Part shown: positions 47,030-58,902 of the stretch, piece after piece
How positions within the stretch are numbered: the first letter of the stretch is position 1
Layout of the letters: every line of letters starts with the position of its first letter
NCBI GenBank assembly: GCA_021186555.1
Contig: JAJKFL010000039.1
Location: 39,636,110-39,700,109, forward strand
DNA length: 64,000 bases
Direction: 5' to 3'
Origin: Reticulitermes speratus
Lineage: Eukaryota > Arthropoda > Insecta > Blattodea > Rhinotermitidae
Position numbers and translations under genes: made by a program
The notes under the pieces: model-generated
What the model saw: the letters and a program-made list of their open reading frames with translations, nothing else
Database searches by the model: none
Told to the model about the DNA's origin: nothing

Positions 47030-49980
47030 TTAATATGTTTGTTGGAAAAACTCTTCAACACTATAAAAAGAATTTTCTAAAAGATAATTTTTTAATGTAG
47101 ATTTAAAATGCTTCACATCATTTGATAGTGATTTAATATTCAATGGTAAGTGGTTATAAATTCTACTTCCAGATTATAGAACCCCTCTTTGAAACAGTGT
47201 CAAATTCACTGAAGGTAAGTGCAAATCATAATTATAGCGTGTATTTATATTATGAATTTGTGAATTGGATTGGAAAAAATTTCTATTCTTTACAACAAAC
47301 AAGAGTAATGAAAAAATATATTGAGATTTAAGTGGTAACATTCGTAATTGTTTATACAATTGACGACATGAATCATGCCTATTAGATTTGTAATAATTCT
47401 TATTATTCTTTTTTTAATTTTAAAAATGAATTTACTATGGACTGAATCTCCCCAAAATATAATACCGTATGACATTAATGAATGCACATAAGAAAAGTAG
47501 ATCATTTTTAATACATCCAAAGACACAAATGGTTTAATTGCCCTGATGGCATAACATGCCTTATTCAATTTAGAAGTTAATGTAATAATATGTTCCTTCC
47601 ATGTCAATGTATTATCAATAATTAGTCCTAAAAATCTAATGCTACAAATATCAGTGATGACTTTTTTATTAGAAATTTCCGGAATTATTAATTCCCTTTG
47701 GTTTTTTGTTAAAAACTGTAGAAAATATGTTTTATCATATTTCAGTCTCAGTAAATTACTATGAAGCCAATTATTCGTTATGGTAAGAACTGCATCAATA
47801 TTGCTTTTAAATTCTATTGGATTAAATTTTGAAATAATCACACTTGCATCACCAGCAAACAATATCGGATTAGCGAATGTACGTATAGTTGTAGAGAAAT
47901 CATTTATATATATTAAAAACAATAGAGGTCCCAGTACTGAACCCTGGGGAACTCCATGCTTCACATGTACCCAATTTGAAAAATATTTATTTGAATTATT
48001 ATCTTTCATTGATACTCTCTGATACCTATCATGTAAATAAGATGCCATTAATTTTTTTTGCAATATCTGAAATCCCATAAAACTCCATTTTAGATAATAG
48101 GATGTCGTGGTTAACGGAATCAAACGCCTTTTGCAAGTCACAAAATAAACCAGCAACCAAAATTTTATTATTTAATGATGAAAGTACCTTATTTAAAAAA
48201 GTAAAGATTGCTGTTTCAGTAGATAAATTTTCCCTAAATCCAAACTGTTCATCAACCAGTATGTTATTCGTATTTAAGTGGTCATACAATCTTCTGTAAA
48301 TAATTTTTTCAATTATTTTAGAGAAAGATGAAAGAAGTGAGATAGGTCTGTAGTTAGAGAATTCAGTTTTTTCACCCTTCTTATATAATGGTTTTACTTG
48401 TGCGAATTTCAGTCGCTCAGGAAACACACCTGTAGAAAGAACTCTATTGAATAAATATGTTAAAGGGGATAAAACATAAGGAGCACTAACTTTTAAGATT
48501 CTTGTAGATATTTCATCATAACCATATGAGTTCTTATTTTTCAAAGATGTGACTATTTTCTCAATTTCATACTTAGTAGTATTTCTAAGTTTCATCTTTG
48601 AAAAGGGTTGACCAAATGCTTGATATAAATAAGACATTGGATTTTTTTTACTACCATTGTTCCCTTCAATAGAATAGTTTAAAATATTGTCTGCTACAGA
48701 TGTAAAGTAAGTATTAAAAACATTTACAATAGTTGGTAAGTCACTAGATATTTTATTGTTTATTTTCATTGGTGGTATATTAATAAAATATTTTTATTAT
48801 TAATGATAGTATTTACTGTATTCCATGTTGTTTTTGACCTGTTATTAGATTTCAATAAGAGTTTATTATAATATTGTTTTTTTGCTGCTATAATAACCAT
48901 GGTCAAAATTTTACAGTATTTTCTATAATAATTTTTGAAGTAAAGATCATTACTATTTCTGTAACATAGGCAAAGTTTTCTTTTATTAGCACATGAAATT
49001 CTAATACCAGTAGTTAGCCAAGGTTTTATGTTATGTTGATATTTCACTTTTTTTAGAGGAAAACTTGTATAGAAGATTCTAAGGTAAGTATTTAAAAAAT
49101 TATTAAAAATAGTATTAACATTTTTATCACTAAAAACTTCTTCCCAATTTTCATAACTTAATAAAAATTTAAATTGATTAATTGAGTTGTCATCTATTTT
49201 TCTACTCATAATAGTTTCATGTTTAGGAGCTGTAATAAAAATGTTTGATAAAGTAATGATCTGTCCGTCATGGTCCGACAGACCATTTATAAGGGGAAAT
49301 ACAAAAAATTTATGCTTATAAGTGTTAATAAAAATATTATCTATTAAAGAGACAGAATTATTAAAAATTCTAGTAGGGAATTTCACCGTACTATAAAGAC
49401 CAAAAGAAACAAGAAGAGAGTCTAAAAGGTGTTTTCTATAATTATTATCAAGGTAATTTACATTAAAATCCCCACATACAATTACATCAGTTGATAAATT
49501 ATAAATTTGATTCAAAACAGATTCCAATTGATTCAGAAAATGGGTAAAATTTTCAGTTGGAGATCTATAAATACAAATTATAATAAATTATATGATGAGA
49601 TATACAATTTCAAGGCACATATTTGAATATCTTTCTCTTTACAATATTAATCCAAATGTATAACAGAAAACTGGATATTAATTGGAACAAAAATACATAC
49701 GCCTCCATGACTATACATTTGTCTGCAAATTTTTGTTCCTAATGTATACTGACTTAAGTTAATATTTTCTATTTCATCAATCCTTAGATGATGTTCAGTT
49801 AAACAGATAACTTGTGGTGTATTTGGTGATAATGAATGTAAAAGCTCTTCAGTTTTGTTAGATATTCCTTGTATATTTTGATGAAATATCATAAATGTAT
49901 CTGTGTTATCACAAGCATATGAGACATTATTTAATGGATGATTATGGTTCCTACTGAAAGTATCAGAATTTGATTTAAAA
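47030..49980 (-). mobile_element. Decayed Jockey/CR1-like non-LTR retrotransposon
   Basis: Minus-strand pieces follow the order endonuclease then reverse transcriptase then C-terminal tail: 49892-49647 (FHQNIQGISNKTEELL, ICLTEHHL), 49527-48766 (VIVCGDFNVNYLD, LSDHDGQI), 48769-48029 (YKKGEKTEFSNYRPISLLS, GLFCDLQKAFDSVNHDIL), 48156-47290 (GVPQGSVLGPLLFLIYINDF, then LFAGDASVII). A tail (QRGVL, then after a stop YNHLPLNIKSLSND and FYSVEEFF) ends near 47030. It needs several frame changes and contains stops. The RT catalytic motif reads AGD instead of the expected ADD. The 5' end is near 49980. Clade assignment is tentative. Confidence 0.8.
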
Positions 49981-50030
49981 CATTTTGAGGTTTTATCACA
50001 ATTACCAACAACCTACACGTATGTCCTATT

Positions 50031-50085
50031 TACTGACACAAACGTTTCGATGCTAACTACTGCATTATCTTCAGCATCTTCCTAA
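50031..50085 (-). ncRNA. Hammerhead-like hairpin at the 5' side of the LINE
   Basis: Minus strand: CTGAAGATA, an ATGC/GCAT stem, then CGAAACGTT. The core words match, but I see no convincing stem I. Possibly the end of another mobile element. Confidence 0.22.
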
Positions 50086-50099
50086 CACAGCCATTTATC

Positions 50100-50677
50100 A
50101 TATGCTGTATTATTTGCATATTTGTCATATTTTTCACTGTTTTTCTTCCTGTTGCACTTAAACTGTTCCATTTTCTTCCTTCATTGTAACTTGCTCCTGC
50201 AATATTGTCATTTTCACTTTTTGGATGCTGCACTTATAACTGTCACAGAACAACCAACAAGTGAACAAGTTACAATAAAAGAAAAGAAACACATGCAGTA
50301 AACAAGTAGCCTGTCAGTGCAACAAGACAAAACAACTGAGTGCACCAGAGCAAACATTAACACAGGTAGTGCAAATAAAGCAACCACCTACAGATGGCAA
50401 GATGTACAACTAATGATGATGATGATGATGATGATGATGCAACAGTCAGCACCAAAATGCAGTCAATACACAGAACACAAACAATTGTAGGGTGTCAGTA
50501 CGTACAATATAGAATTATACCAATTACACGGTATGTACATCATAATTTCACTGCTCTGTCCCCTCACTTTATCACTGTCAGACTCATGAATAAATGTGAA
50601 ATATTGACATTGCAGAGTAACTTCTCCATATGATTGACAGAAGCATGTGCAGGTGAAGAAACATTTCATTCGCAGCA
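50100..50677. other. Spacer with (GAT)n microsatellite
   Basis: A GAT trinucleotide run of about 9 units lies at 50413-50439. No counterpart elsewhere in the window and no gene seen. Confidence 0.5.
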
Positions 50678-50812
50678 GTCCAAACTCCCCTTACTGAAAT
50701 TGGACTACGGTACAGAAAAAACTTAATAGTTATAATGATTAAGCACAGGTGATAGCTGGAGTGGTGATAAGAGTTAATACACAGACCGAGAACCGTTAGT
50801 GGAGTAACAAGC
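50678..50812. repeat. Spacer block shared with 17277-17415
   Basis: Direct copy with few differences, lying immediately before the minisatellite here as it does before copy B. Confidence 0.75.
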
Positions 50813-50817
50813 CGACT

Positions 50818-51426
50818 GTAACAGAGACATAGCCTACACCGTAACCTAACTTTGTGTTTTGTGGCCATGTAGTTAATATACACAACAGAGACAAAGCCTA
50901 CACCGTAACCTAACTTTGTGTATTGTGGCCATATAGTTAATATAAATAACAGAGACAAATCCTACACCGTAACCTAACTTTGTGTTTTGTGGCCATGTAG
51001 TTAATATACACAACAGAGACATAGCCTACACCGTAACCTAAATTTGTGTTTTGTGGCCATGTAGTTAAGATACACAACAGAGACATAGCGTATACCGTAA
51101 CGTAACTTTGTGTCTTGTGACCATGTAGTTAATATACACAACAGAGACATAGCCTACACCTTAACCTAAGTTTGCGTAGAGTGGCCATGTAGTTATTAAA
51201 CACAACAGAGACACAGCCTACACCGTAACCTAACTTTGTGTTTTGTGGCCATGTAGTTAATATACACAACACAGACATAGCCTACACCATAAACTAACTT
51301 TGTGTTTTGTGGCCATGTAGTTAATATACACAACAGAGACATAGCCTACACTGTAACCTAACTTTGTGTTTTGTGGCCATGCAGTTAATATACACAACAG
51401 AGACATAGCCTACACCGTAACCTAAC
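50818..51426. repeat. Minisatellite array before copy D
   Basis: About ten ~64 bp units, more uniform than in the array before copy A, ending at 'cctaacaacatgcttctg' where copy D begins. Confidence 0.92.
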
Positions 51427-51899
51427 AACATGCTTCTGATTTTTAATTCCTATACCCAAGTCATCAGAATAGGAAATACAGACCCTACACTGTGATGAAA
51501 GCTTTCAGGAGAGCAGCAAGGATTCTTTCCTGCTTGGTTCTATGAACCAGCAAGAGGAAAGAGTAAAATAAGAGCAAGACAATGACTCATGAATAAAGTG
51601 GGTCACAGCAGTTGGTAATGTTGAGGATTATGGCCACTTCCACAAGCAGACAGCTGCAGTAATAAGTGACTACTTTCACTATAAGGTTTACTTACCTTTT
51701 CTCCAACCAATATAATCTAGTAGAAAGTAAGAATACTTCAGTGGCATATATGTTATCATAATATGAGCTCAAATTCAAGATATATTAATGACCATAATTC
51801 TGTTATGCATCCAACTACCCTTGGTATACATCATTAACAAAATGTAAAGATAGCCATGTGTGATGTATATGCAAAAAATTAGCACAAAAAAGCTGAGAA

Positions 51900-52265
51900 A
51901 TATATTCACCTGTATACATTGAGTGCAGACACAAATCCAAGTAATTTCTGGATGATGAGCGAACATAAAGAGCAGTACAAAGTAAAGATAACCCCAATGC
52001 ATGCCATGAGGGCATAAAGAAGAACTGGAGACATAGCTCCATTTGTTCTTAACCATCGCACTAGATGGAGGTAAGTGGTCAATTTCACATCCTGGCCACT
52101 TTACCAACATAGAAAGAGTGCCAGTACACACTGAATAGGAGGCTGAGTGGGCCCACGTGCTGGATTGTGTGTTTTGGAGAAAATAACTTGCCCTTGCTGA
52201 GATTCGAACACTGCATCGTCCAGCTGAGAGCCTACTCACTACACTATGTTATCCTACCTCCAGTT
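51900..52265 (-). repeat. tRNA-derived SINE-like element in copy D
   Basis: Counterpart of 2630-2975, with intact B box GTTCGAATC and a 154-codon minus-strand frame that starts MSRLSAGRCSVRIS. Confidence 0.45.
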
Positions 52266-52435
52266 TGTGTAACATTTCCAATAAAGCTTCGGAGCATTAC
52301 CACTGAAGATATTTTTACTTTTCTTCTCTTGCTCCATTTATCTTTAAACATCACAAAATAAGTATATCAATGCCCAGAAATGGAAATGACAAGTAACATA
52401 TTCATAAAATTTCGCTACTCAGATGGAAAAATACA

Positions 52436-52459
52436 CCCCCCCCCCCCCCCCCCCCCCCC
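52436..52459 (+). repeat. Poly(C) tract of 24 bp
   Basis: The same site has 9 C in copy A (3129), 7 C in copy C (34731) and an A-rich tract in copy B. Slippage expansion. Confidence 0.9.
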
Positions 52460-52831
52460 ACCGTCTCACTGCATGTCATCATTAACTGGGGTGCACAAAT
52501 CCCGGGCACCAGGTTATCATGGCAATTAAATTTTTACTAATATGTGTTGAACTCATTCCATGTCACCCTTCTGGCAACTAGAATTTTCAGGCAGCTCCTA
52601 TATTTAGTGAAAATCTGTGCAACTCTGCTAACTATACAGACATATCACTGTTATAACCAACATGCACAATTTTATTCAACATTTGTCTCTCAAGCTTAAC
52701 TCCTTATGCAGACTTAATTATTGAGCATCATAAGTGCACACTTTGATGTAACATATCAACTACTGATCATATACTCTGCATGCACCAAATACCTGAAAAT
52801 ATGGAAATAAAATAGGGCTATATATCAACTC

Positions 52832-55800
52832 CCCTTTGTTGGTATCTTCACCTTGCCGTGGTAGAGGGGCTTGTGAGTTCCAGAGACCCTGAGAGATAAG
52901 CCGGCGGTAGCATTGCTTCCAGTAGGGTCTCCCAAGCCGGACAGATCAAAAGGGTAGGAACCAGACGAAGAGAGATGCCTAGGAGATGGGAAACCGAATA
53001 AAAACTACCCTGATGCCGGAAGCAGCGACATCAGTAGCGACATGAAGCACAGAGCAAATGATGCTCAAGATGGTTCATGATCGTGTAGCAACAGGCGTGA
53101 CCAGAGTGGTCTGAACGGCTGCTGTACTGCGATGTGGAAAGCAAATGGAAAAACTACCACATTATTACTTTTCCTGGATAGTCTCTTCCAGAAACAGAGA
53201 CAAATGCCAAATGCGAGATGCTTCCTCTGGAGACAAAACATTCCGGAGGTAAACTACTCCCCCATTCGGATCTCCGGGGGGGAGTGTTTCTAGGGGAGAC
53301 ACCACGCGGTAATGACTACAGACAAAAGCAGAAGACACAGAATGAACATAACAGCTTCAAGATAGGCACTTGGAACGTAAGGACCTTGAATGAAGGAGGA
53401 AAACTCGAAAATTTGAAGAAAGAGATGCAGAAGAACGCAGTGTCTGTGCTAGGTGTTAGCGAAGTGCGGTGGAAGGGTCAAGGTGAAATAAAAATTGGTG
53501 ATTATACAGTGTATTATTCTGGGGGTGACAGTGCTGAAAGAGGCGTAGCTATAGTAGTGCATAAAAGCGTAGTGAAAAGTGTTGTTAAGAAGAGTGTGTA
53601 TAGTGACAGAATCATTGCTATTAAATTGCAGGCAGAACCGGTAAGTATTTTGATAGTGCAAGTGTACATGCCAACATCAGACTATGAAGATGACAAAGTG
53701 GAAGAGTTGTATGATATAATTGAAGAAATTCTTGAAGAGGATGGAAAGGGTGCGACAAACACGATTATAATGGGAGATCGGAGCAGTGTGGTTGGAGATA
53801 AAGCACATCACAACACTGTTGGACCATATGGACTGTGAAGGAGGAATCAGAGAGGTCAAATGCTTATTGACTTCTGTGAAAGAAATGGACTTGTTATAAC
53901 AAACACATGGTTCAAAAAACCTAAAAGAAGATTGTACACGTGGAAATCGCCAGGCGATAGGAATCGATATCAGCTGGACTATGTACTAGTGAAACAGCGA
54001 TTCAGGAACAGTGTGAAGGATGTGCAGACACTGCCTGGAGCAGATATTGACTCTGACCACAATTTACTGGTTGCAAAGATCTGCACCAGATTGAAGAAGA
54101 TCATGAGGTTCCACAAGAAAAAACCAAGATGGGATTTGGAGAAGCTATATGCTCAACGACAGGTAGTACACGATAGACTAGAAGAACAGCTTGGTGCAAT
54201 CAAATGTGAAAGTGGGAATGTGGAAGTGCAGTGGAACAATATCAAGAAATGTGTGTTAGATACTATGAGTGGTTTGGTTGGAAAAGTCGAGAGGAGAGCA
54301 AGAAAGCCATGGATTACACAGGAGATGATCAGTAAAATGGATGAACGAAGGAAATGGAAGAATGTCAACAATGAAGAAGGAAGGAAGAACTACAGAAGAC
54401 TGAGGAACGAATTGAAAAGAGCCACGGACAACGCCAAGAAGGAATATCTGGAGAGCATATGCGACGAGATCATAGAATTTCAAAGAATAGGACGTTATGA
54501 TTTAATGTACATGAAGACAAAGGAACTAGGTTGGAAAGAAAACCATGGGATTCAAAACATTGGCATCGAAGACTCTCAAGGCAATATAATAATAAATCAG
54601 AGACGAGTATTGCAAATTTGGGAGAATTATATCACAGAGCTCTACGATCGAGCTAATCGACCGGAACATCTAGACGTCGAACCTGAAGATGAAGTAGATG
54701 AAGACGAGAAAGGCCCTTATATTTTGCAAAGTGAAGTGGAAAAAGCTATCAAGGAGATGAGGGATAAGAAGGCTACAGGAGATGATGATATACCTGGGGA
54801 TGTACTCAAATTGTTGGGAGAAGGTGGTCTAAGGCTAATGACACAGATGATCAACAGCATGTATGTAACTGGAGAATGGCCCAGAGATTTTATTGAAGTT
54901 ACAATGATTGCCTTAAAGAAGAAGCCCAAAGCTACAAAATGCAGCGACCATCGCACAATCAGCATCATCGCTCATGCAGCAAAGATAGTAGCGAGGATAC
55001 TTAGAAGAAGGATTGAGACGAAAATTGAAGATGCACTTGGAGAAGATCAGTTTGGATTTAGAAGAGGAAAAGGAACTAGGGATGCAATTGGGATGCTGAG
55101 AATAATATCAGAACGAACCTTGGTCATAGATGAGGAATTGTGTGCTTGCTTCATAGACTGGCAGAAGGCATTTGACCGTGTCAACTGGACCAAATTAATG
55201 CAAATCCTAAAAGGAATTGGGATAGACTGGCGCGAAAGAAGATTGATCAGCAAATTGTATATGGAACAGAGTGTCAAAATACGACTGGACCAAGGGGAGA
55301 CAAGAAGTGTGAAGATTGGAAGAGGAGTTAGACAAGGTTGCTGCTTGTCACCGATTCTGTTCAACTTATACAGCGAGTACGTTACCAAGGAAGCTCTGGA
55401 AGGGTTTGGAGACTTCAAAATAGGACAAGTAATTCGCACTGTGAAATATGCAGATGACCTTGTGCTACTGGCTAGGGAAGAAAACGTGCTACAGGGCATG
55501 ATTGATAGACTAATTGAAATTGGAAGACGCTATGGAATGGAAATGAATGTGGGAAAAACTAAAGTAATGAAAATCTCAAGGCAACCATCCCCAATGAAAA
55601 TTATGATAGATCAAAAACAATTGGAGAATGTGGAATATTTCAATTATTTGGGTAGCATGATAACAAGTGATGCAAGGTGTACACGTGAAATTAAATCCAG
55701 AATTGCCATGGCAAAAACAGCATTCAACAAGAAGAAAAATCTTTTCACCAGCAAACTGGAATTAAATTTAAGGAAGAAACTAGTAAAGTGCTACATTTGG

Positions 55801-56234
55801 AGCATAGCTTTGTATGGTGCTGAAACGTGGACACTTCGGAAAGTAGATCAGAAGTATCTGGAAAGTTTTGAAATGTGGTGCTGGAGAAGAATGGAGAAGA
55901 TCAGTTGGACCGATCGTATGAGAAATGAAGAAGTATTACACAGAGTCAAGGAGGAGAGGAATATACTACATACAATAAAAAGAAGAAAGGCTAACTGGAT
56001 TGGTCACATCTTGCGTAGAAACTGCCTTCTGAAACACGTGATTGAAGGAAAGTTAGAAGGAAGGATAGAAATGACGGGACGACGAGGGAGAAGACGTAAG
56101 CAGCTACTGGATGACCTTAAGGAAAAGAAAAGATACTGGAAATTGAAAGAGGAAGCACTAGATCGCACTCTGTGGAGAACTCGCTTTGGAAGAGGCTACG
56201 GACCTGTCGTAAGACAGACTACAGAATGAAATGA
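52832..56234 (+). mobile_element. Young RTE-like non-LTR retrotransposon, 3.4 kb
   Basis: The copy-shared sequence 'tatatcaactctgtacacac' is split here, with a perfect 12-bp target duplication (atatatcaactc at 52820-52831 and 56235-56246). A ~390 bp 5' leader (with 'caccttgccgtggtagagg') precedes one long ORF. The 3' end is short and finishes in GAATGAAATGA, as in elements that end in short repeats rather than poly(A). The full-looking length, one ORF and perfect duplication mark a recent insertion, after the array formed. Confidence 0.93.
53218..56229 (+). pseudogene. RTE-like endonuclease-reverse transcriptase, one in-frame TGA
   Basis: A single frame of about 1000 codons is interrupted once, by TGA at 53836-53838 (after GPYGL). 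Endonuclease motifs: FKIGTWNVRTLNEGGKLEN, VLGVSEVRWKGQGE, VYMPTSDYE, then IIMGDRSSVVGD where related proteins have GDWN, so a catalytic Asn appears lost; QLDYVLV and DSDHNLLVA follow. Reverse transcriptase motifs: DQFGFRRGKGTRDAI, CFIDWQKAFDRVNW, GVRQGCCLSPILFNLY and the catalytic VKYADDLVLLA. The C-terminus has the LYGAETWTLRK and RRKANWIGHILRRNCLL motifs. ATG 53218 is the first Met in the frame. The RT part (53860-56229, 789 codons) is fully open. Such proteins copy their own RNA into a nicked chromosomal target. This copy is probably inactive because of the stop and the altered nuclease motif. Confidence 0.9.
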
Positions 56235-56404
56235 ATATATCAACTCTGTACACACTTCAAGAAAGCTTATGATGCAGTCAGAACTAAGATTTTGTACAAT
56301 ATTTCCATGGAATTTCATGTACCTAGAAAGCAGTTAGGTTAATCAATATGTTTAAATAAAACCAACAGTAAAGTCCAGATATATGTTTATATATTATAGT
56401 TTAT

Positions 56405-56747
56405 TCCACGGCGTTGATGTAGTACCAGGTAACTCTGACATCAGAACGTCTTACCGCATGCATCAAATGAAAATTGATGCTCACCACTGTGTATGCACTG
56501 ATGTCTTATCAGGTTACTCTGTCTGCTGAATGCTTTATTACACATATCTCAGTAACATGGACGCTCACCACTGTGTATGTGTTGATGTCTTTCAGGTTAC
56601 TCTGTCGGCTGAATGCCTTATTAACCACATTGCAGCAATACCACGAATCACCACTGTGTATGCGTTGATTGCTATCAGGTTTACTCCGTTGCTGAATGCA
56701 GTATTACACACGTTACATGAATATGGTCGATCACCACTGTGAATGCG
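56405..56747 (-). pseudogene. Decayed 3' fingers of copy D, with the conserved TGA
   Basis: Downstream of the TAA at 56748 finger homology continues with several small indels (around 56645 and 56670-56700). It reaches the shared CY-TGA near 56555, then in frame [26 protein letters not shown] and a degenerate last finger. Confidence 0.6.
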
Positions 56748-57860
56748 TTAATGTGTTATCAGGTTACTCTGTTGGCTGAATGCCTTATTACACACATTAC
56801 AGGAATATGGATGCTCACCACTGTGAATGCGTTGATGTGATATCAGGTTACTCTGTTGCCTGAATGCCTTATTACACACGTTACATGAATATGGACGATA
56901 ACCACTGTGAATGCGTTGATGTGCTATCAGGTTACTCTTACGGCTGAATTCCTTATTACACACATTACAGGAATATAGATGCTCACCACTGTGTATGCGT
57001 TGATGTTCTATGAGATTACTCCGATCAGTGAATGCCTTATTACACACATTGCAGCAATACGGACGCTCACCACTGTGTATGCGTTGATGTCTTATCTGGC
57101 TACTCTGTTGGCTGAATGCCTTATTACACACATTACAGGAATATGGATGCTCACCACTGTGAATGCGTTGATGTGATATCAGGTTACTCTGATGCCTGAA
57201 TGCCTTATTACACACGTTACATGAATATGGACGATAACCACTGTGAATGCGTTGATGTGCTATCAGGTTACTCTTATGGCTGAATTCCTTATTACACACA
57301 TTACAGGAATATAGATGCTCACCACTGTGTATGCGTTGATGTTCTATGAGATTACTCCGATCAGTGAATGCCATATTACACACATTGCAGCAATACGGAC
57401 GCTCACCACTGTGTATGCGTTGATGTCTTATCTGGCTACTCTGTTGGCTGAATGCCTTATTACACACATTACAGGAATATGGATGCTCACCACTGTGTAT
57501 GCGTTGATGATTTATGAGGTAACTCCGATCAGTGAATGTCTTATTACACACATTGCAGCAATACGGACGCTCACCACTGTGTATGCGTTGATGTCTTATC
57601 AGGCTACTCTTATGGCTGAATGCCTTATTACACACATTACAGGAATATGGATGCTCACCACTGTGTATGCGTTGATGTCCTATCAGGTTACTCTGTCGGC
57701 TGAATGCCTTATTACAAACATTACAAGAATACGGATGCTCACCACTGTGTATGCGTTGATGTCTTATCAGGCTACTCCGATCAGTGTATGCCTTATTACA
57801 CACATCACTGGAATATGGACGCTCACGACTATGTGAGCGCAGTTGTTCATTCTGAGTAAC
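56748..57860 (-). pseudogene. C2H2 zinc-finger exon, copy D (13 fingers, nonsense in the last)
   Basis: After acceptor TACCAG|GTTACTCAG the frame encodes VTQNEQLRSHSRERPYSSDVC (the first finger has lost its first Cys) and thirteen finger modules. A four-finger block (helices SQQSSQIRH, TDRSNLIEH, SHKSNLIAH, RHQSNLISH) is duplicated 336 bp downstream as SQQSSQIRH, TDRSNLIEH, SRKSNLIAH, RQQSNLISH. The frame ends at TAA 56748-56750 (CAA to TAA), just after the first His of finger thirteen. It is the longest open finger array in the window. The partner module exon of this copy has a cluster of frameshifts, so a full protein is not encoded as assembled. Confidence 0.85.
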
Positions 57861-58136
57861 CTGGTACAAAACATAAAGGACACATATTGAGATATATCTT
57901 AATAGGAAGAATTACTTTGAAAGCAAGGTATAAGTTAAGTAAACAATCATTTCATTTAAGGAACTGAGTTCCTTACCACACTGCATTTCATGACTATCAA
58001 TTTACTGCACAGTCCTGTCTCCAAATAAATGGCCCCCTATACCTACATTACACACTTAGCAGAGAGAGGTGTATGAAATTTATACTGGAACTCATGTTAG
58101 AAAAATTGAACAAATTCAAAATTTAAAATATGTTTA

Positions 58137-58363
58137 TGAAATCTGTGGTCTTCTGGGTAATTACACGGCGTCGTGTGGTAATTATGTACCGACGTTTCGG
58201 GACGAGACTCCAAGAGGACTTTCTTTTCTTGGAATCCTGACCCGTGAAGATGGGACCGATATATTGTCCCGAAACGTCGGTAAATATTTACCACACGAAA
58301 GCGTGCAATTACCCAGAAGACCACAGATTTCATTAACATCGCGGCGTAAGCCTGAAAACAAGG
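58137..58363 (+). mobile_element. 227-bp hairpin element with 14-bp target duplication
   Basis: Copies A-C read through this point. Here the insertion is flanked by ttaaaatatgttta (58123-58136 and 58364-58377). Its first ~66 bp (TGAAATCTGTGGTCTTCTGG, then to CGACGTTTCGGGAC) are a near-perfect inverted match to 58267-58332, so most of it folds into one long hairpin. A ~30 bp tail (to AACAAGG) lies outside the hairpin. A 14-bp duplication is more typical of retroposition than of MITEs. It contains a hammerhead-like motif at about 58236-58285. Confidence 0.65.
58236..58285 (+). ncRNA. Hammerhead-like motif inside the hairpin element
   Basis: Plus strand: ACC, CG, TGAAGA, U, GGGAC/GTCCC stem II (5 bp, loop CGATATATT), GAAACGTC, GGT. 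ACC:GGT could start stem I, GUC would be the cleavage triplet and palindromic ACGT could pair in a dimer. The core start has an extra or altered base (CG in place of C) and the same extra U as elsewhere. Confidence 0.28.
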
Positions 58364-58902
58364 TTAAAATATGTTTAGCAAGGCAATATGCCAGCACACA
58401 GGAGTCAATGTTGTTTCCACAGACAGCTCTGTATGGAAGGATTATATGTACATACTTATATCACGGCTGAGGTCTGCAAATTTTCCAAAAATCTAGGACC
58501 AATCCCAAAAATCTAAGTGTACCTCAAATATGCCATTAACAAAATTTGGCAGAAGTATGTGCAAAAGAATTAAAATGTTAATTTTTGTCACTCTATGTCA
58601 AATACTGGTTGATCCTTAGTGTGGACACTCACACAACAGACGGTATATTGAACGTTTGGAGAGAGACGTTTATAGTCTAGCATTGTTATCAACACTCTCC
58701 AGTGTATTTAAGTTAATTTATGTGAGTTTCAAGAGTGGCCAGTTGAAATGAATCAATTTTCTCTCTTTCTCTCACCAATCACAACAGAAATGTGATCTCA
58801 CACAAAACAACCACCCACCCACTGAATGGGCAAAGAAATGACTTGTGCCTATGTGCATGCACACACACATACACAACACACAAAACAGTGATTCAGTTTT
58901 AC

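Noticed and set aside
54153..55499. Minus-strand frames of 72-150 codons inside the RTE-like element
   Set aside because: Shadows of the plus-strand reverse transcriptase frame.
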